Below are positions 37,722 to 50,622 of a DNA stretch of 64,000 nucleotides, piece by piece. Origin of the DNA: Datnioides undecimradiatus (taxonomy: Eukaryota; Chordata; Actinopteri; Lobotiformes; Datnioididae). The position numbers and the translations under genes are program-made. Position 1 is the stretch's first letter, and every line of letters starts with the position of its first letter. A model generated the notes under the pieces. That model did no database searches and had not been told where the DNA came from. It worked only from the letters and a program-made list of their open reading frames with translations. The stretch lies in contig WARS01000014.1 of assembly GCA_008933995.1 (NCBI GenBank), forward strand, positions 5,317,192 through 5,381,191, written 5' to 3'.

Positions 37722-39804
37722 TAAAGTGCACACCCTCGCACGAATACACACTTTTATGCATCACAGCAGGCATCATACAGGAGAGCAGCACTGATTGTTG
37801 AGTGGGGCAATCAAAGGCTTTGATGCTAATCAGAGCTCTCTGTCCTGCCAGTTTGGGATGATGGTGGAAATATACAATAAAGAAAAGGTTTTATAGCAGA
37901 TGCCCGATGCCTGGCTGATGTGATTGCTCTCTGCCTCATTCACTGGGTAGCAGGGGATAGAAATCAGCCTAGAGCTCAGGGGATAGGGCTGCATACTGGC
38001 TTGTGTGAGCTCCTAATGCAGTGCCACATGTAATGAGCTTTGGATTTGGGCCCCCATCATGCATAGAGTTTTCCTCCTAATCTGCTAAATACTTTGTGAA
38101 CCATTCATTACATTTGTTTGGGTTGATTTCCACGCTGCTACTTGTGTAGAGATGACAGCACTACTTTGTTTGGCGGGATCTCCTGCAAACCGCTCTGATA
38201 ACACCTGTGCCGCTTGATGCAGCGAGCGGATTCCTGGCACTCATCTCCTCTCTTGGTAGGGGGGCTGCCGGTGATGTGTGTTTTTCTAACCGTTGATTTC
38301 TCCGAATGTGCTCAGCGCGCTTCTGTGTTCATCCCTGCCTGTCTTTGCTCTTGCCAGAACCTCTTTGGACATATGTGCTTTTGCTTTTTGAGTTGGTGCG
38401 TCTCTGTGTCTGTGTGAGAGAGAGAGAGAGAGGAGTGTTTTTGACAGTCCGTCTCCATTGTGTTTTTTGACTGTGCGCATGTGCTTGCGAATGTGTATGT
38501 GTATGTTACCTCTGCTTGTTGGTTGACAGGCTGTTGTTCGGCCTTCTGACAGACAGTTCCATTAAATCATGCTGCAGTGGTAACCCGCAGTGACAGGACG
38601 CCATTGCCTCCCTGGGATTCCTCCATCAGGGTCTCTCATGCGCTTAACGAGGAAGTAAACATGCTAAATTGTCTGTTGGAGATGAAGTGAAGAGGCTGTC
38701 TCAGTGCTGCACGTCACGTGTGATGGCCACACATCTTAGTTCCCTTACTTGAAGCAATATGCATAACACATTGAGCATAGACAGCTAAGAGCCATCTTTG
38801 TTCCTTAAATAGAAGCCTTAGCATTATGAATATACACAACATTAATGTTAATGTTGTATGCTGCCAACTAAAAGAGAATAGACTCAGATATGCGAGTTTT
38901 GCATAATGACACTCTGGGAAACATGTAAAAGGCTGTATTGTGGTTAGAATGTTTAGAAACTGCTAATTCTTCAAAGTATGGTGAGGTATACTATGGCAAA
39001 GCCCTGTGCACATGGCAGTCTGAAATGGTATAGGGTATAATTTTGTCATACATTCGGTGGTTGACACTAAACTGATAACTGGCTGTTTCTTAGACCACAT
39101 CCCCACTGACAGCCTTGCAGAAGCCTGTTTGTGGTTTTCTGATGGCTGCAGATAGTTCTGCAGACAATTATTTTCAGGTACAGTGTGACGGTGCGGCAGC
39201 GCTATTGTTGCAGAAGGCGATGCAATAATAAATGCAGCTCCTTTGATGACTACCCTAATAAACGAGTGCTGCATTTGAAGATGCTGTTTGTTGTTGCGCA
39301 TCTTCCTGCAGATTGAGGCACAGTGTGCCTGGGAGCTGCCTGGTGAGAAAACACTGAGTGGATTTTGAAGAGGTGTTGAGTGCAGGGGATGATGGCTCTG
39401 CTTGTTCCTTTTAAGGTTATTTTAAGCTGCAGACCTGCAGGGTGTGTGTGGTGTGTGAGTGTGTGGTGTGTGTGTCAGGGTTGTGTTTTAATTAGAGAGA
39501 CAGGAGTGTGTCCTTGGGCTGCCGCAGAGGGTCAGGAGAACCTGGTAGTCTGGGAGAGCAGTGGCTGGGACAAGTCTGGCAGGCCCGCTAAACACCCATT
39601 ACCCAGACGTGTAGATGCACTCTAGAGCGCACGCTCTCGCCCACACCCGCACACACCCATGCACACACAAACACGCATACGCGTCCTGGTCTTGGCGCCA
39701 TTCCTGTTGGCCAGTGATACCATGGTAACTGAGCAGCCTGCATCTCCATGTGTTCCATGGCCTTCTCTCGTCTCTGAAAGCAAAATTACCACTGGCACTA
39801 CTCT

Positions 39805-39950
39805 GGGGAGATGGAGAGAGGCAAGGGAGAGGTGGGCAGATTGAGAAGGGCAGCAGGAGGTGGAGTGGAAGGAGCAGGGGGAGGTTGAGAAGGAGGTGAG
39901 GGGAATTGAAAGAAGAAAAGGTTGAGAGGGGAGAGGGAGGAAGCATCTGA
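39805..39950. repeat. Purine-rich tract
   Basis: About 145 bases of mostly G and A are followed, after a short gap, by a long pyrimidine-rich region (about 40010-40400). The antisense frame of 175 codons at 39599-40126 arises from this composition and has no domain. Confidence 0.7.
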
Positions 39951-41723
39951 CATTTATGTTCCTGGCCGACAGAAAATGCCACTTCAGGCTGGCATCTCTC
40001 TTTCATTCTGTGCTGCTCACTCCAGCCTCCCTCTGACCCTAGGCTCGCCTCTCGCCCCTTCCGAACATCTCGCCACGTTCCCGCCACCTTCCACCGGTCA
40101 CTGCGCCGCTCATTTCCCTGCATCAACGCTCCCCCTTTTCATACGTCTGCCATATGACCTCTGGCTTTCAGCCAGCCATTTCTTCATCTCCCTGTAGTCA
40201 TTTCCATATCACAGGCCCTCACCTATGCCACATCACGCGTATCTTTCGTCAGCTTTCCTCTTTGATTCTTCGCCTCTGAATCCTCTTTAACCTCCCCTCC
40301 TTTTCCCTCCCATACCTGTATTTGCATCTCCTCCTTTCTCTCTTTCTCTCCCCAGCTAATCCCCTCCTCGCCCCCCTCCCCACACACCTCTGGTGTGCCT
40401 AGCCTGGGTCCCAGCCGATGATGGGACTCATAAAGCCTCCCAGATGAGGCGATAGCTAATGGCTGTTGAATAATGCATGGCAGGCAGGATTTAGAGAGCC
40501 CAGTCTATTAGCCTGACCAAATACTCTGGGCTTTTATTAAAGACCAACACTTACAATTACAAACTACATTAAGGCCGGGGTCCTGTCTCAGCTCCCCCCC
40601 TCTCGCCATTCGTCGCTGTCTCCATGGTCATACCCGAGGCAGAATATTATCTTTTGCTTTTTAAGATTTTATAGCCTGGAGCAACTGACCCTTTTAGAGG
40701 GGGTCACTGACAGTCTTTTCTAGTTGTTGTGTCTTTTTTATGTTATTGTGTCAGAGGTTAGTGGCCCTTTTAGTCACAGTAGAAGAAGAGATGGGTGAGG
40801 TGGGGGGCAGTAGTGTTACAATTTCACAGTGGGTGCTCAGTATTATGACGGAGGCTTGATGCATATATGCGGATTGTCGGTTTTTGTGGTTGTTTCAGCA
40901 GTTGTGTGTGTAGGATTGCGATGCATGGGCATTTGAATATGTACGCATTGTGTACACACCTGTATTGCGCCTTGTTCTCCGCTGCTGCAGAGCTGTCAGC
41001 ATCTTCTAGATGGATTTGAATTTTCTCTGTGCTCACTGTGGCTGCTGCAGATGAGGCTCCCTCACACATAATTCCACACAATTATACACAAATGTTAATG
41101 GCTGCTAATAGCTATAAGTGTCTGGAAGTGTGGGTCCTGTAAGTGGCTTCTGAATAGTCATAAAGTGTTGTTAGCTAATGGCTATCTAAACATCCTTCTA
41201 CCACGCTATGTTTAAGTGCACACTTAGCTGTCGCTCTGTAATACAGTATTGACCCGTCTCCTAATTCTGAGATTGCTATGCAAGGTTTCATCTTGCAATT
41301 TGCATGCTATGTTGAGACACGTCTGCATATTCTTGACAAGTTTGCAGAGCTAGGTGTTTGTGTGCCACACTGGTATTTTCAGTTTGAGACCGTAGTCACG
41401 GGATCAGTGGTCACTGCCATGGGTTCAGTTTTTGTATGCTGACAGATCTTTAATCATGTAATTTAGTAAACCTAGGGGAAGTCCAAACCATGTCAGATGC
41501 AGAGTAGACGCCATAAGGGGAAAGTAGATTGACGTCAATCAGTTGAACGCAGAAAATGTCAACCCTAAACCCAGATCCACCTCTATATCCGCAACCCCGG
41601 TCTCTCGTCTGCAATGCATCTGGGGAGCTGAGTGATTACATGCCAATCGGATGAAAAGCTGCTGCTTAATTTGTGGCCAAAAACATCAACCTCATGAGCT
41701 ACCACTTCCTGTTTTCTTGTTCC

Positions 41724-41761
<38 letters not shown>

Positions 41762-41766
41762 GTGTG
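41724..41766. repeat. (TG)n microsatellite
   Basis: About twenty TG units with one GC interruption near the end. Confidence 0.95.
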
Positions 41767-42202
41767 GCGTCTCTGTCTTTCTCACTGATGTTTATTTAAT
41801 CTGATCTCCTGGCTGACCCTGCGGCCAGCCAGCGTTCCTCAATAGACTGCACTCTATATATAGTATTCCCCAAATGTCAGACCGTTAAACCACACACTAA
41901 CCTGTGTGTGTGTATTGAAGCATGAAGCTTTATTTAAATTCAAATACGGTCCAAACGATGGTTTATCAGTATTCCTGAACTTCTGGATATACCTCTGTTG
42001 GTGTGCGATCCGCCCCTTGACTGCTAGCTAGCTGCCTTCTCCAACCACATTCCTACTTTGAGAGCGGTCCACTACAAAAATAAGAAGAAACTAGTCAGAC
42101 TCTGCTGTGTCTAAAGCTGCTTGAAATATTCATATTGCTTTTGCAGTCTGTAAAATCATAAAATAAGCCACGGCAAGTAAAGTTACAGACGCCGCAAGTC
42201 AA

Positions 42203-42219
42203 CCCCCCCCCCCCCCCCC
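42203..42219. repeat. Poly(C) run
   Basis: Seventeen consecutive C, then GCCCC. Homopolymers of this length are error-prone in sequencing, so the exact length is uncertain. Confidence 0.9.
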
Positions 42220-42961
42220 GCCCCACTGAAGCCACAAGCATACTGTTGTATGTAATATCAATTTAGATGTGTGATACTGATCTGTAAACTGAGCTGAACG
42301 ACACCCAGTTGACAGTATTTAAGTGAAAAATCCATCCTTGTTGGAGCTGCTTAAGAATTTACGCAGTGTATCACTTCCCGTGGTTACTGTGTTAGTGTGG
42401 CAGTCGACATAATTTCTAATTCTGGACTTGAAGCAAAAATGAGGAAATATTGATCCTCTTTTTTTTTTTATTTAGTAACTCAAAATGAATGCTTTATCAA
42501 ATCCTGAATCCGAGCCAAATCGATAATAAATCACAGCTGAATCAAAATGTATTGAGTTAATTTAGCGTCGTGTTGTTGCTATACATAACGATCTGTCCGC
42601 AGGGGAGAAACATACACACCTTGAAGACGGTATTGAGGCTTCTGGCAAGAAAAAAAAAACAAGTTTTCCTGCCTCAGCTGATTATCTGAGTGCAAGAGGG
42701 TCAGTAGATGTCTTGTTTTCCTCTTCACCTATCAAAGAAGCTAATTGAGTTTAATAAGTGAATCGAGGGCACTGGCATCCTGGACGAGAGGAGAGAGAGG
42801 GAATGAAGATGAACCGGTTGGAGTTTTTGTTTTTGGATGATGCGGTTGGGAGGAGGGGGGGAACACGTACGGTCGGTATCGAGCAGGTCATACGGTCATT
42901 CTGATTGCATCTCAACAGCTTCATACTGACATGGACATTAATAAATAACTCAGAAATGTGA

Positions 42962-42981
42962 GTGTGTGTGTGTGTGTGTGT
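42962..42981. repeat. (GT)n microsatellite
   Basis: Ten GT units. Confidence 0.93.
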
Positions 42982-43134
42982 TCTCTGTGGGTATGTGTTG
43001 AGACAGCAGAGGACTGCAGTGTCTTATCTTCGTTAACGGTATTCCTCTGTCTCTCTGGAGGCGCGCAGGGAGCAGAGGGCAACTGCAGTCTGATGCGGGG
43101 CATCTGTTCCCACATTTGTTAAGCTTCTCCTGGA

Positions 43135-43173
43135 GTGTGCGTGCGCGCGCGCGTGTGTGTGTGTGTGTGTGTG
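43135..43173. repeat. (GC)n-(GT)n alternating repeat, Z-DNA-prone
   Basis: A GCGCGCGCGC core (43143-43152) is continuous with about ten GT units, giving nearly 40 bases of uninterrupted purine/pyrimidine alternation. This is the classic composition for Z-DNA under supercoiling. Confidence 0.85.
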
Positions 43174-46164
43174 ATTTTAAGAGAGAGAAAAAGAGAGACA
43201 GACGGAGAGAGCGCTGGAAGAGTGTGAAAGCGTATGCATGTGTGCGCGTTGTGATCGCTGTGATAGGTGCGGTCGGTGGAGTGGAACGGCAAGGTGTTGT
43301 TGCAATAGAGGGCAAGTGCCGACTTGTCATTGGTCTGTGTTAATGCTGACCTGGGGCGGTGGCTGCACTCACCTCATTGACCGCAAGATGGCCGCCAGTC
43401 GAGTCTGCAGGTGGTGCTGAAGACACATCTCTTTCCTCTTATTCTCTCCCTCTCTCTTCTGCGCACTCATTGTGTCTCTATCTCCCCCCACCATCTATTA
43501 TATGTTCTAGTCAGAATACCAAGCAGCCCCTCATCCTCCCTGCTGCTCCCCCCGTCTTCCCGTATTCACACAGACCTGTCCTCTTGTGCAGAGTCCACAT
43601 ATATGTAAGCCTTTCTCTGAACGCTTCGCTTTCCATACTGTAGTCTCAATGGGGACATTACATGCATAATCTACTCTATAATAAGACTCTAGTTGGCCCC
43701 TGATGCCTGGTTAAGATAGGAAGGGAGATGTGTTAATTAGACTCATTTACAGCAGTAGCTAGTAAAGAGCAGGACCCCTTCACAGACGACCTGCTTCTCC
43801 TTGAGAAGAGCCACAGAGTTACTGATCAAAGTTTCACATGGCAAACCACGGGGGATTCAGGGGTGAGCTCAGGTAGTACCAGTGGACTTCTTTAAGTCAA
43901 GAGCAGCGGTGGTGGATGTAATGGGAATAGGAATTATTGACGGGAGCAGCGTGGTATGGAAATAGTGTCTCTGGTGTGCCATCATCGAGACGGAAAGCTT
44001 ATAGTACCCTGATTTATGACTGCTGTGGAGAATTGAGTGCTTCATAAAGATTTGCCGCTGGCTGAGATGGAGTAATCAGTGAAGTGATCTGACTTTGGTG
44101 GATTACAGTTCCAACGAGTTGTAAAGTCAGTTACAATGCCTTGACTTTGTCTGTCGGACAATGCACGTGGAAGGAGTTAGAGTCTAACTCTGGCCCTCTG
44201 TCAAGGTCATATGGATTAGAAATGATTGGGTTTCCAATACTCTACTGGGGAGTTCTGCATGATGAATCATCACTTCATTCCAAATCGACACCAATTAAGA
44301 AGGGTTTGTTTATTCCGCTGTGGGACATGCTGTGGATGTTCGCTTGGAACAAGCATTTTCACCCCCTTTCTCTTTTCACAAGCAACACTGTGGCATTTGC
44401 AGGGATTAGTAAAATGTGTGTGTGCGCGCGTGCGTGTGTGCGTTTTGTGTTTGTGTATTTGTATCTGCGCGTGCCTCCTTGTGGGGTTCGTATTTGTTTC
44501 AGGCCTGCAGACTGTATTTGCACACTCGCACATGTGTGCATGTGTGCGCACACGTTGGCACGTGCGTGTCCACAGTCGTGTCACTCAGTGTTTACTGTGT
44601 AGCCTTGCTATGTTTGTGCCAGTAGCTTCATGTCTGTAAGGCATGCTATATGAAAAGTGAGGCTGTGGAGCCCAGTGCCGGAGCCAGTGAATTCATTTGC
44701 ATTCATTCCACTGCCTGTCTCTCCTCAGAGCCCATTCTAATTACCAGCAGCTCAGGTCTGCTACAACACTGCGCATACTCTCTCTCCCTCTCTCTCTCGG
44801 TGAAAAAATGGGCTGCTGGTGGTGCATTCTTGTAGCTTTGATACTACTCTCTCTTTAGCCTGCCAGGAATCTCTTCATGTTGGTTTGTTTGCTGTCAAGC
44901 CTAGGCACTTTCTCCTGTTTTAGTGTCGGAGTCAGAGGAAATATAGTGTATGCATGTGTGTGTGCAAGCAAAGCTTCTCCATACTCTGTGTGCTTGTTGT
45001 GATTGTTTAGGGATGGAGGGAGATGCAGTGTGTGCTCATATATAGGAGAGAGAGTGAGGGAGACGGAGGGAGAGAATCATGAGGCTTGTAAAAGATGAAT
45101 GTGCGCACTAATCACCGTAATGGCCATTGTGGCGTTTCACCTCCTGAGTTTCAAACACCTTGTCACGCCCTCTTCCTGGTGATGCAAATTTCTACCAAGG
45201 CTAATAACTCACATGACATGACGCCACGACTGAGCATGCTCCAAAGCTTTGTCAGACGCTCATGTGCGTACTTATGCATGCATATATGCACACGCATGGA
45301 TGTATGACATGCACCATTGCACACACGCGCACACACAAACACCTGCACAGCTCCATGGCAGGTGGCAATGACCGGGCACCCTGCAGCACTGACAAGGTCA
45401 GGAAGGATCAGGACACTGCTGTGTTCTCAGGAGAGATGAGCTGAGCTCAGCTAGCTGCTGCTCCACTATAGGCTATATCCAGGCAAACCTTCACTGGCCT
45501 CAACAGCAAAGCAGCCAAAATTCATTAACATCAAAAAAGTTTGGTCGGGTAGTTCATGTCTGCGAAGCATCGGCTGATTAATTACAAGTTTTAAACAGAT
45601 CATTTAAATAGCGCAAGACCGAAGGAGGGTGCTCTTCTGAAAATGTAATTTGAGCGCGGGCCCCTGCAGTGAAGCGTTTGAGTGATGGTAAGCCTATTGC
45701 TGTAGAGCTGAGGAGATAGACTCTGGAGGTTTCACGCGCTCTCCAGGGAAATGCAACTTTCAGAATCACCTGCAGCCTAAACATGATTGTGGAGCTGCTC
45801 GGGAGTTGTTTTTGAAGATGGGGTACAAACAAGCAATTACACAAATATGCACACAAATATACACCTTCACGTAGGCGCATGCGCGCGTGTACCAATAGAC
45901 ACCAACGGCTGCACGCACAATGAGTGAGTCCTCCGGTATGAAAAAGCCAGATGATGCATGACTGCTAATTATCAGGCTCTGTATGAAAATCGACTGGGTT
46001 CCGTATGAGAGGGAAAAGCTCTTAGAGCATTCGGTTTCTTCATTTGTATTTTCTTGCTTTAATTGGACAACATGATTGTGTCACTTTGTTAAATGGAGAT
46101 CCCACCATTTATCCCTGTGTCTGCAGAGATGAATCAATGGCTGTTTTTATTCTAATTGCTGTCT

Positions 46165-46425
46165 CAGAGCCCACTGCCATCAACGTAATTATCAGTGTTT
46201 CTGCCGCCATCACTGCTGTTTTCATCATCATTGTAACCACTGTTATTACTGATGTTATCGTCATTATCGTTGTTATTTTCATCACCGTCGAAGCCGCTAT
46301 TATCTCTAAGATTATCTTCATCAACGTCGTCATCGTCACCGCGATCATTAGCAATATTAGTCCCTGTTATCGTACATTCGCCATTGTTATTATCGATGTT
46401 ACCGTCCTTCACGCCAACTTCATCA
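46165..46425. repeat. Decayed ATC/GTT trinucleotide simple repeat
   Basis: About 260 bases are built from ATC, ATT, GTT, GTC and ACC triplets in loose phase. Because the units avoid stops, long frames are open on both strands: + reads Ile/Val-rich and - reads Asn/Asp-rich. The peptides mirror the triplets and match no domain. I read it as an ancient (ATC)n/(GTT)n tract degraded by point mutation, not a gene. Confidence 0.75.
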
Positions 46426-46952
46426 GCAGCCAACCAATGAGGGGACTCATATTGCAAGTTATAATGTCTGATGAGATAATGTGTTATCTCTGGTCAGGAG
46501 CTCTGTTAAGACAAAGACAAATTATTACAGAGAGTCAGATGGTCAGCTAGGGCAGGATCCCATCTCATTACCGCAACAAAGAAGAACAAAAACCAGTGAG
46601 TTCTAATTTCAGTTGTCTGACCTTTTTATGGGGTTAATTATTTATTTCATAGGAGCACAGCAGTGGAATAAACTTTGCGGCAATTTAATGCAAGTCAATT
46701 AAGAAGCGAGATAGATGAAAAGCTATCCTGGGGGAAATTATTAAGCTTTTATTTTTAGAGTGGGGTGGATGATGTGGTTTTTGCTGGGCTTGGTCCAACA
46801 ATAGTGTTAAATGTTCTCTAAAACACTCGCGTTCCTCTGTTAGACAGGCAGGTTTGATATTGTTGAGGTCAGGCTCTATGGATTTTATACGGCTTTCCTG
46901 TAATAAGTGAAATTAACTCTGCGCTAGAGCGCCGGGCACAATAATGTAGAGA

Positions 46953-46973
46953 GGGAGAGAGAGAGAGAGAGAG
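46953..46973. repeat. (GA)n microsatellite
   Basis: A short GA run within a purine-rich stretch that continues to about 47015. Confidence 0.85.
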
Positions 46974-49934
46974 GAAGGAGGCGTGAGCAAACAAAGAGAG
47001 GGGAGAAGAGGAGAAAACCTGGTTAAATATTAGACTTTAATATTATTTTGGCTTGTGTTTTTATGGTCTGTTACACATCAAACTTGGTGGTCTCTTCTTA
47101 TTAAAGAAGCTATACATTCTGTGTTTGCAACAATTTATGGAATGTAGAAAAATGATTGTGCTGGGGAGGGGGCTTAAATTAAACCCCCGGAGCTGCATAA
47201 TTAATATTCATTTATATTTTTTGGATCCTTTTCTTAAGTAAGGGGGGGGAAAAAAAACCCTGCAACACCCTCACCTAAGTATCTGAAAATAATATACAAC
47301 TGATGGCAAGCGCAACAATACGCTGAACACACAACCACTCTCCTATTCTGCATGGAGAGCTGCTAAAAACAGTTATTACAGCCACTGACAGAGTGAACAG
47401 AAGAGCCGGCTGCTGATTTTGATGTGAAAAATAAAGCCCCCACACAGAAACTGGTCTGCTGTCCTCTGCATACGGCCAGAGAGCACCTTTGTTACCAGCG
47501 GTGCTCAACCAAAAAAAAAAAAAAAAGCAGCCATATTTGACAGAACTGTTTCCTTTTATGGAATAAACTTTTAAAATAGAATATAAAACAGTAAGAGGTC
47601 TTACTCTTTTGATCTGATGATAAAGTCAGACTTCAGCAAAAAGAAATCATACGTAACATTCCTCCACTGGCGCTCCCCCTCCACCACAACCACCATAACC
47701 CACTTATAACTTTAACACGGTCCCTTATTGTCCAGGATTACTACTGTAAAATTTCTGTCTTGTTTTATTTGTTTCCCCCCTGAACGTCTCTCACTGTAGC
47801 TCCTTAAACGTTCTCTGCCCAATTACTAAAACACCATGCACGAGGTAGAGCCGAACATCTGGCACGCACATCCAGACTGGAAGTAGAACATTTTAATGAC
47901 GAGCATGACGAGCGTTCGCGGACAAGATTATTTTGCGCGCGCGATTCATTTTTCATTCAAACCGTTTTATACCTGCTTGTTAATAACCGTTCCAAAGAGA
48001 ATCATGACAGCGAGCTCATTACACACACGCGTGCGCGACATGTGTGTGTTTATGCCTTTTTAGTATGCGCTCCTCTCATTTCATTAGTATGACTTGGCTT
48101 TAAATGCCTAAATTGTCATAAATACTTCATGTCGGTGCTATTTTAGGTCCATCTCAACTACAGTAATGCATTTTTAATACCTGGCCCAAATACCTGTTAC
48201 CTGTTACATTTCCCCAGTAAATCCCCCCCAGATCTCCCTTCTGCTGGCAATAAAACGCTTTTCCTCATATCTCGCTTATGTAACCAAAAGCTGATGATTC
48301 CAGGAAAATATCTCATAAGCGACTTTCCAAAAGTGTCTTTTCTGGAGGGCTAAGTCCCAGAGGAACCCCAGGGCAGAGGATGTTCTACACTGTCACGACT
48401 GTCATCTAGAGCTGTAATGGCCCCTCCCCTGGCCTCTATCTGCTCCCTACAGAGTTGATTTGATGTTTCTGAACTCCTGGTTAGCCCGCCAAATATTGCA
48501 CGGTCCCTGTCCTACATTGCCAGGCCTATTTAGGTTACATCTACTATTTAACACAACATCACAGCTTGAGTGTTTGATGTGACTTTGTGTGAAAGAGTGA
48601 GAGAGGAAGAACGACTTCGCAAGTGTTACTCTGCCGTTTGAGCATCTTGTGTGAGTAGAGGGGAATTGAGTCAGTTTGTGGATCTATGGGAGCGGAGACC
48701 CAAAGCTGCCTTAGCTAAGCCTTCTAAAGCACCATCTGGCAGCCCAGGCCTCTGTGTCACCCTACTCACCAAGATTACATTCTCTCCTGGCCCTCTATCC
48801 CTGTCCTTTCCCCCCCTCCTCTCCCGTCCACTTTTACACTCTTTCCCCCTTTTCCCTCGCCAGGAAACACTAACGTAGCAGGTGAAGTTGTGGCAACTCG
48901 ATACCCAGAGCTGTTATAACTCGGGCTTTCTAAAAAAGTTTGAATTAATAATGAACTAGAAGTCATTCGAGACTTCCCAGGCAGAAATGATTTGGATTTA
49001 TTATTTTGGTTTCAAAACAATTGCGAGCCATTTGAGGTTTAGGCATTTCTCATTTTCCATCATATTGAATGGACCGATATGAGTCTGACTCAAGTCTGTG
49101 TGCTAACACATAATAAATTATTGATTCATTATATTAGAAGTTATTTCTAGAAATTTCTCAGAAGATTAAATTGATCCTAAATATTTGTAGAATTTACAGT
49201 TGAAAACACCCATGTTGTTGTTTGTTTGTGTTTATTTTTTAGTCGTACAATGCCTTCTGTGGCTCTGGAGGAGCTTTATGAAGTCTGAACAAATAAAGCT
49301 GTCATCATGGTTACATTGACTGGGACATTAAAGATGAAAAGGGTGAGCTACTGAGTGACATTATGGGATGGTTTTTGAGGTTTTTAGCCTCACCTATGCA
49401 GACTAAAAGCCACGAGATCTTTGATTACCCCAACATTATGGAAGTACAGTACTGAATTGATGGAGCAGACCTTTAATTTTCAAATGGAAGATGGAAACCT
49501 TGAAGCAATCATTGTTATTCCGGCACACTCTTTGCTCTTATTCGTTTACTTGCTATGCACTGAACTGCTCCAAAACAGCCACTTGATATATAAATGTAAA
49601 CTGATGTGCAGAATGTAAATATCTAGATGAAGTCACTTGATCGAGTCCACATCCACACGAAACCCTACACAAGTTTTGACTAGCAAACCACTGCACAGCG
49701 GCATCACATGACGGCACATGACATCATCTTACGACCAGAAAGAAACTAAAACTGTTAATATAAACATAGCGTTTTCTTCTTTCTTTTAATTAACTTAAAC
49801 AATATGCTTTAAATATGTCTGCATTTGTTATTTAAAATTGAATAATTGAATTTTATATGTTTTTTCAATCTACCAAATAGGGTGACACTTGGATGTAAAA
49901 TTTAAGTAGTTACCAGGAAACAAATGAAGAAGTA

Positions 49935-50110
49935 ACTGCTGGTTTACCATTAGTTAACGATTAACTCATAATCAAATGTTAATGAGCAGCTAATTAATAG
50001 TTAACGACTAATGAACCAATCAGAAATGACTTGTTAATGAGTCTTGGTAGGTAGAAGGAGGTTGCTAATAATTCCTAGAGCAGGACTAGATAGCAGATAG
50101 TGATGAGTAA
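49935..50110. repeat. Degenerate TTAAC/TTAAT-rich repeat-like region
   Basis: TTAAC, TTAAT and CTAAT words recur on a roughly 8-20 base spacing: GTTAACGATTAACTCAT at about 49955 and again AGTTAACGACTAATGA at about 49999. It looks like a decayed tandem or transposon-terminal sequence. No family can be named. Confidence 0.4.
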
Positions 50111-50262
50111 TTAGAGAGCAGACAGACATATCTAATGTACAGTTAATGAAGAAATAATGACAACACAGTAACCACTCAGTATTATGTATCAGCACTACTC
50201 ACTGCTTTAATCTAGGATCCTGCAGTCCAACTTTTATATACAGTAATTGCTTCTCCCATCTA

Positions 50263-50292
50263 TTCTATTAAAAACAGTTCTATTAAAAACAG
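50263..50292. repeat. Perfect tandem duplication of a 15-base unit
   Basis: TTCTATTAAAAACAG occurs twice head to tail with no mismatch, at 50263-50277 and 50278-50292. This is consistent with recent replication slippage. Confidence 0.95.
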
Positions 50293-50464
50293 TTGGCAGC
50301 ATGAACAGTTCTGTCGTTGTGTTTTGATTCAGCGGCGCACCTGTGGCTGGCAGGTGCACACTGTGACATGTAATAGTGTTTGGAAGCATTGTTGACATCA
50401 AAACTTTGCTTTGGCAGAAACATTTGCCACAGCCAAGTTTTGAATGCCTCATGTTAAGCCATTA

Positions 50465-50580
50465 CAGTGTAACACGGTCTGAGTGAAGTCTGAAGTCACC
50501 GGAGTCAAATCCAAGCCAAGTCTAAAGTTGATTTAGTGCCTCAAGCGAGACTTGAGTGCAAGTTGGCAACTCCAGTGTCG
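50465..50580. repeat. Degenerate dispersed AAGTC-motif repeat
   Basis: GTCTGAAGTCACCGGAGTCA, CCAAGCCAAGTCTAAAGT and GAGACTTGAGTGCAAGTTGG recall a dispersed fish repeat built from GAGTCCAAGTC/AAGTCTCAAGTC words. A short related piece (GACTCAAGTC) occurs at about 49087. Recognition is from memory and the copy is diverged. Confidence 0.4.
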
Positions 50581-50601
50581 AGCTCAGGGAATGTGTTTTT
50601 T

Positions 50602-50622
50602 CGTTGTTGTTGTTGTTGTTGT
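50602..50622. repeat. (TTG)n microsatellite
   Basis: About six GTT units flanked by T runs. Confidence 0.85.

Noticed and set aside
39599..40126. 175-codon antisense frame
   Set aside because: It spans a homopurine and a homopyrimidine tract; composition is Leu/Pro/Ser low-complexity and no domain is visible.
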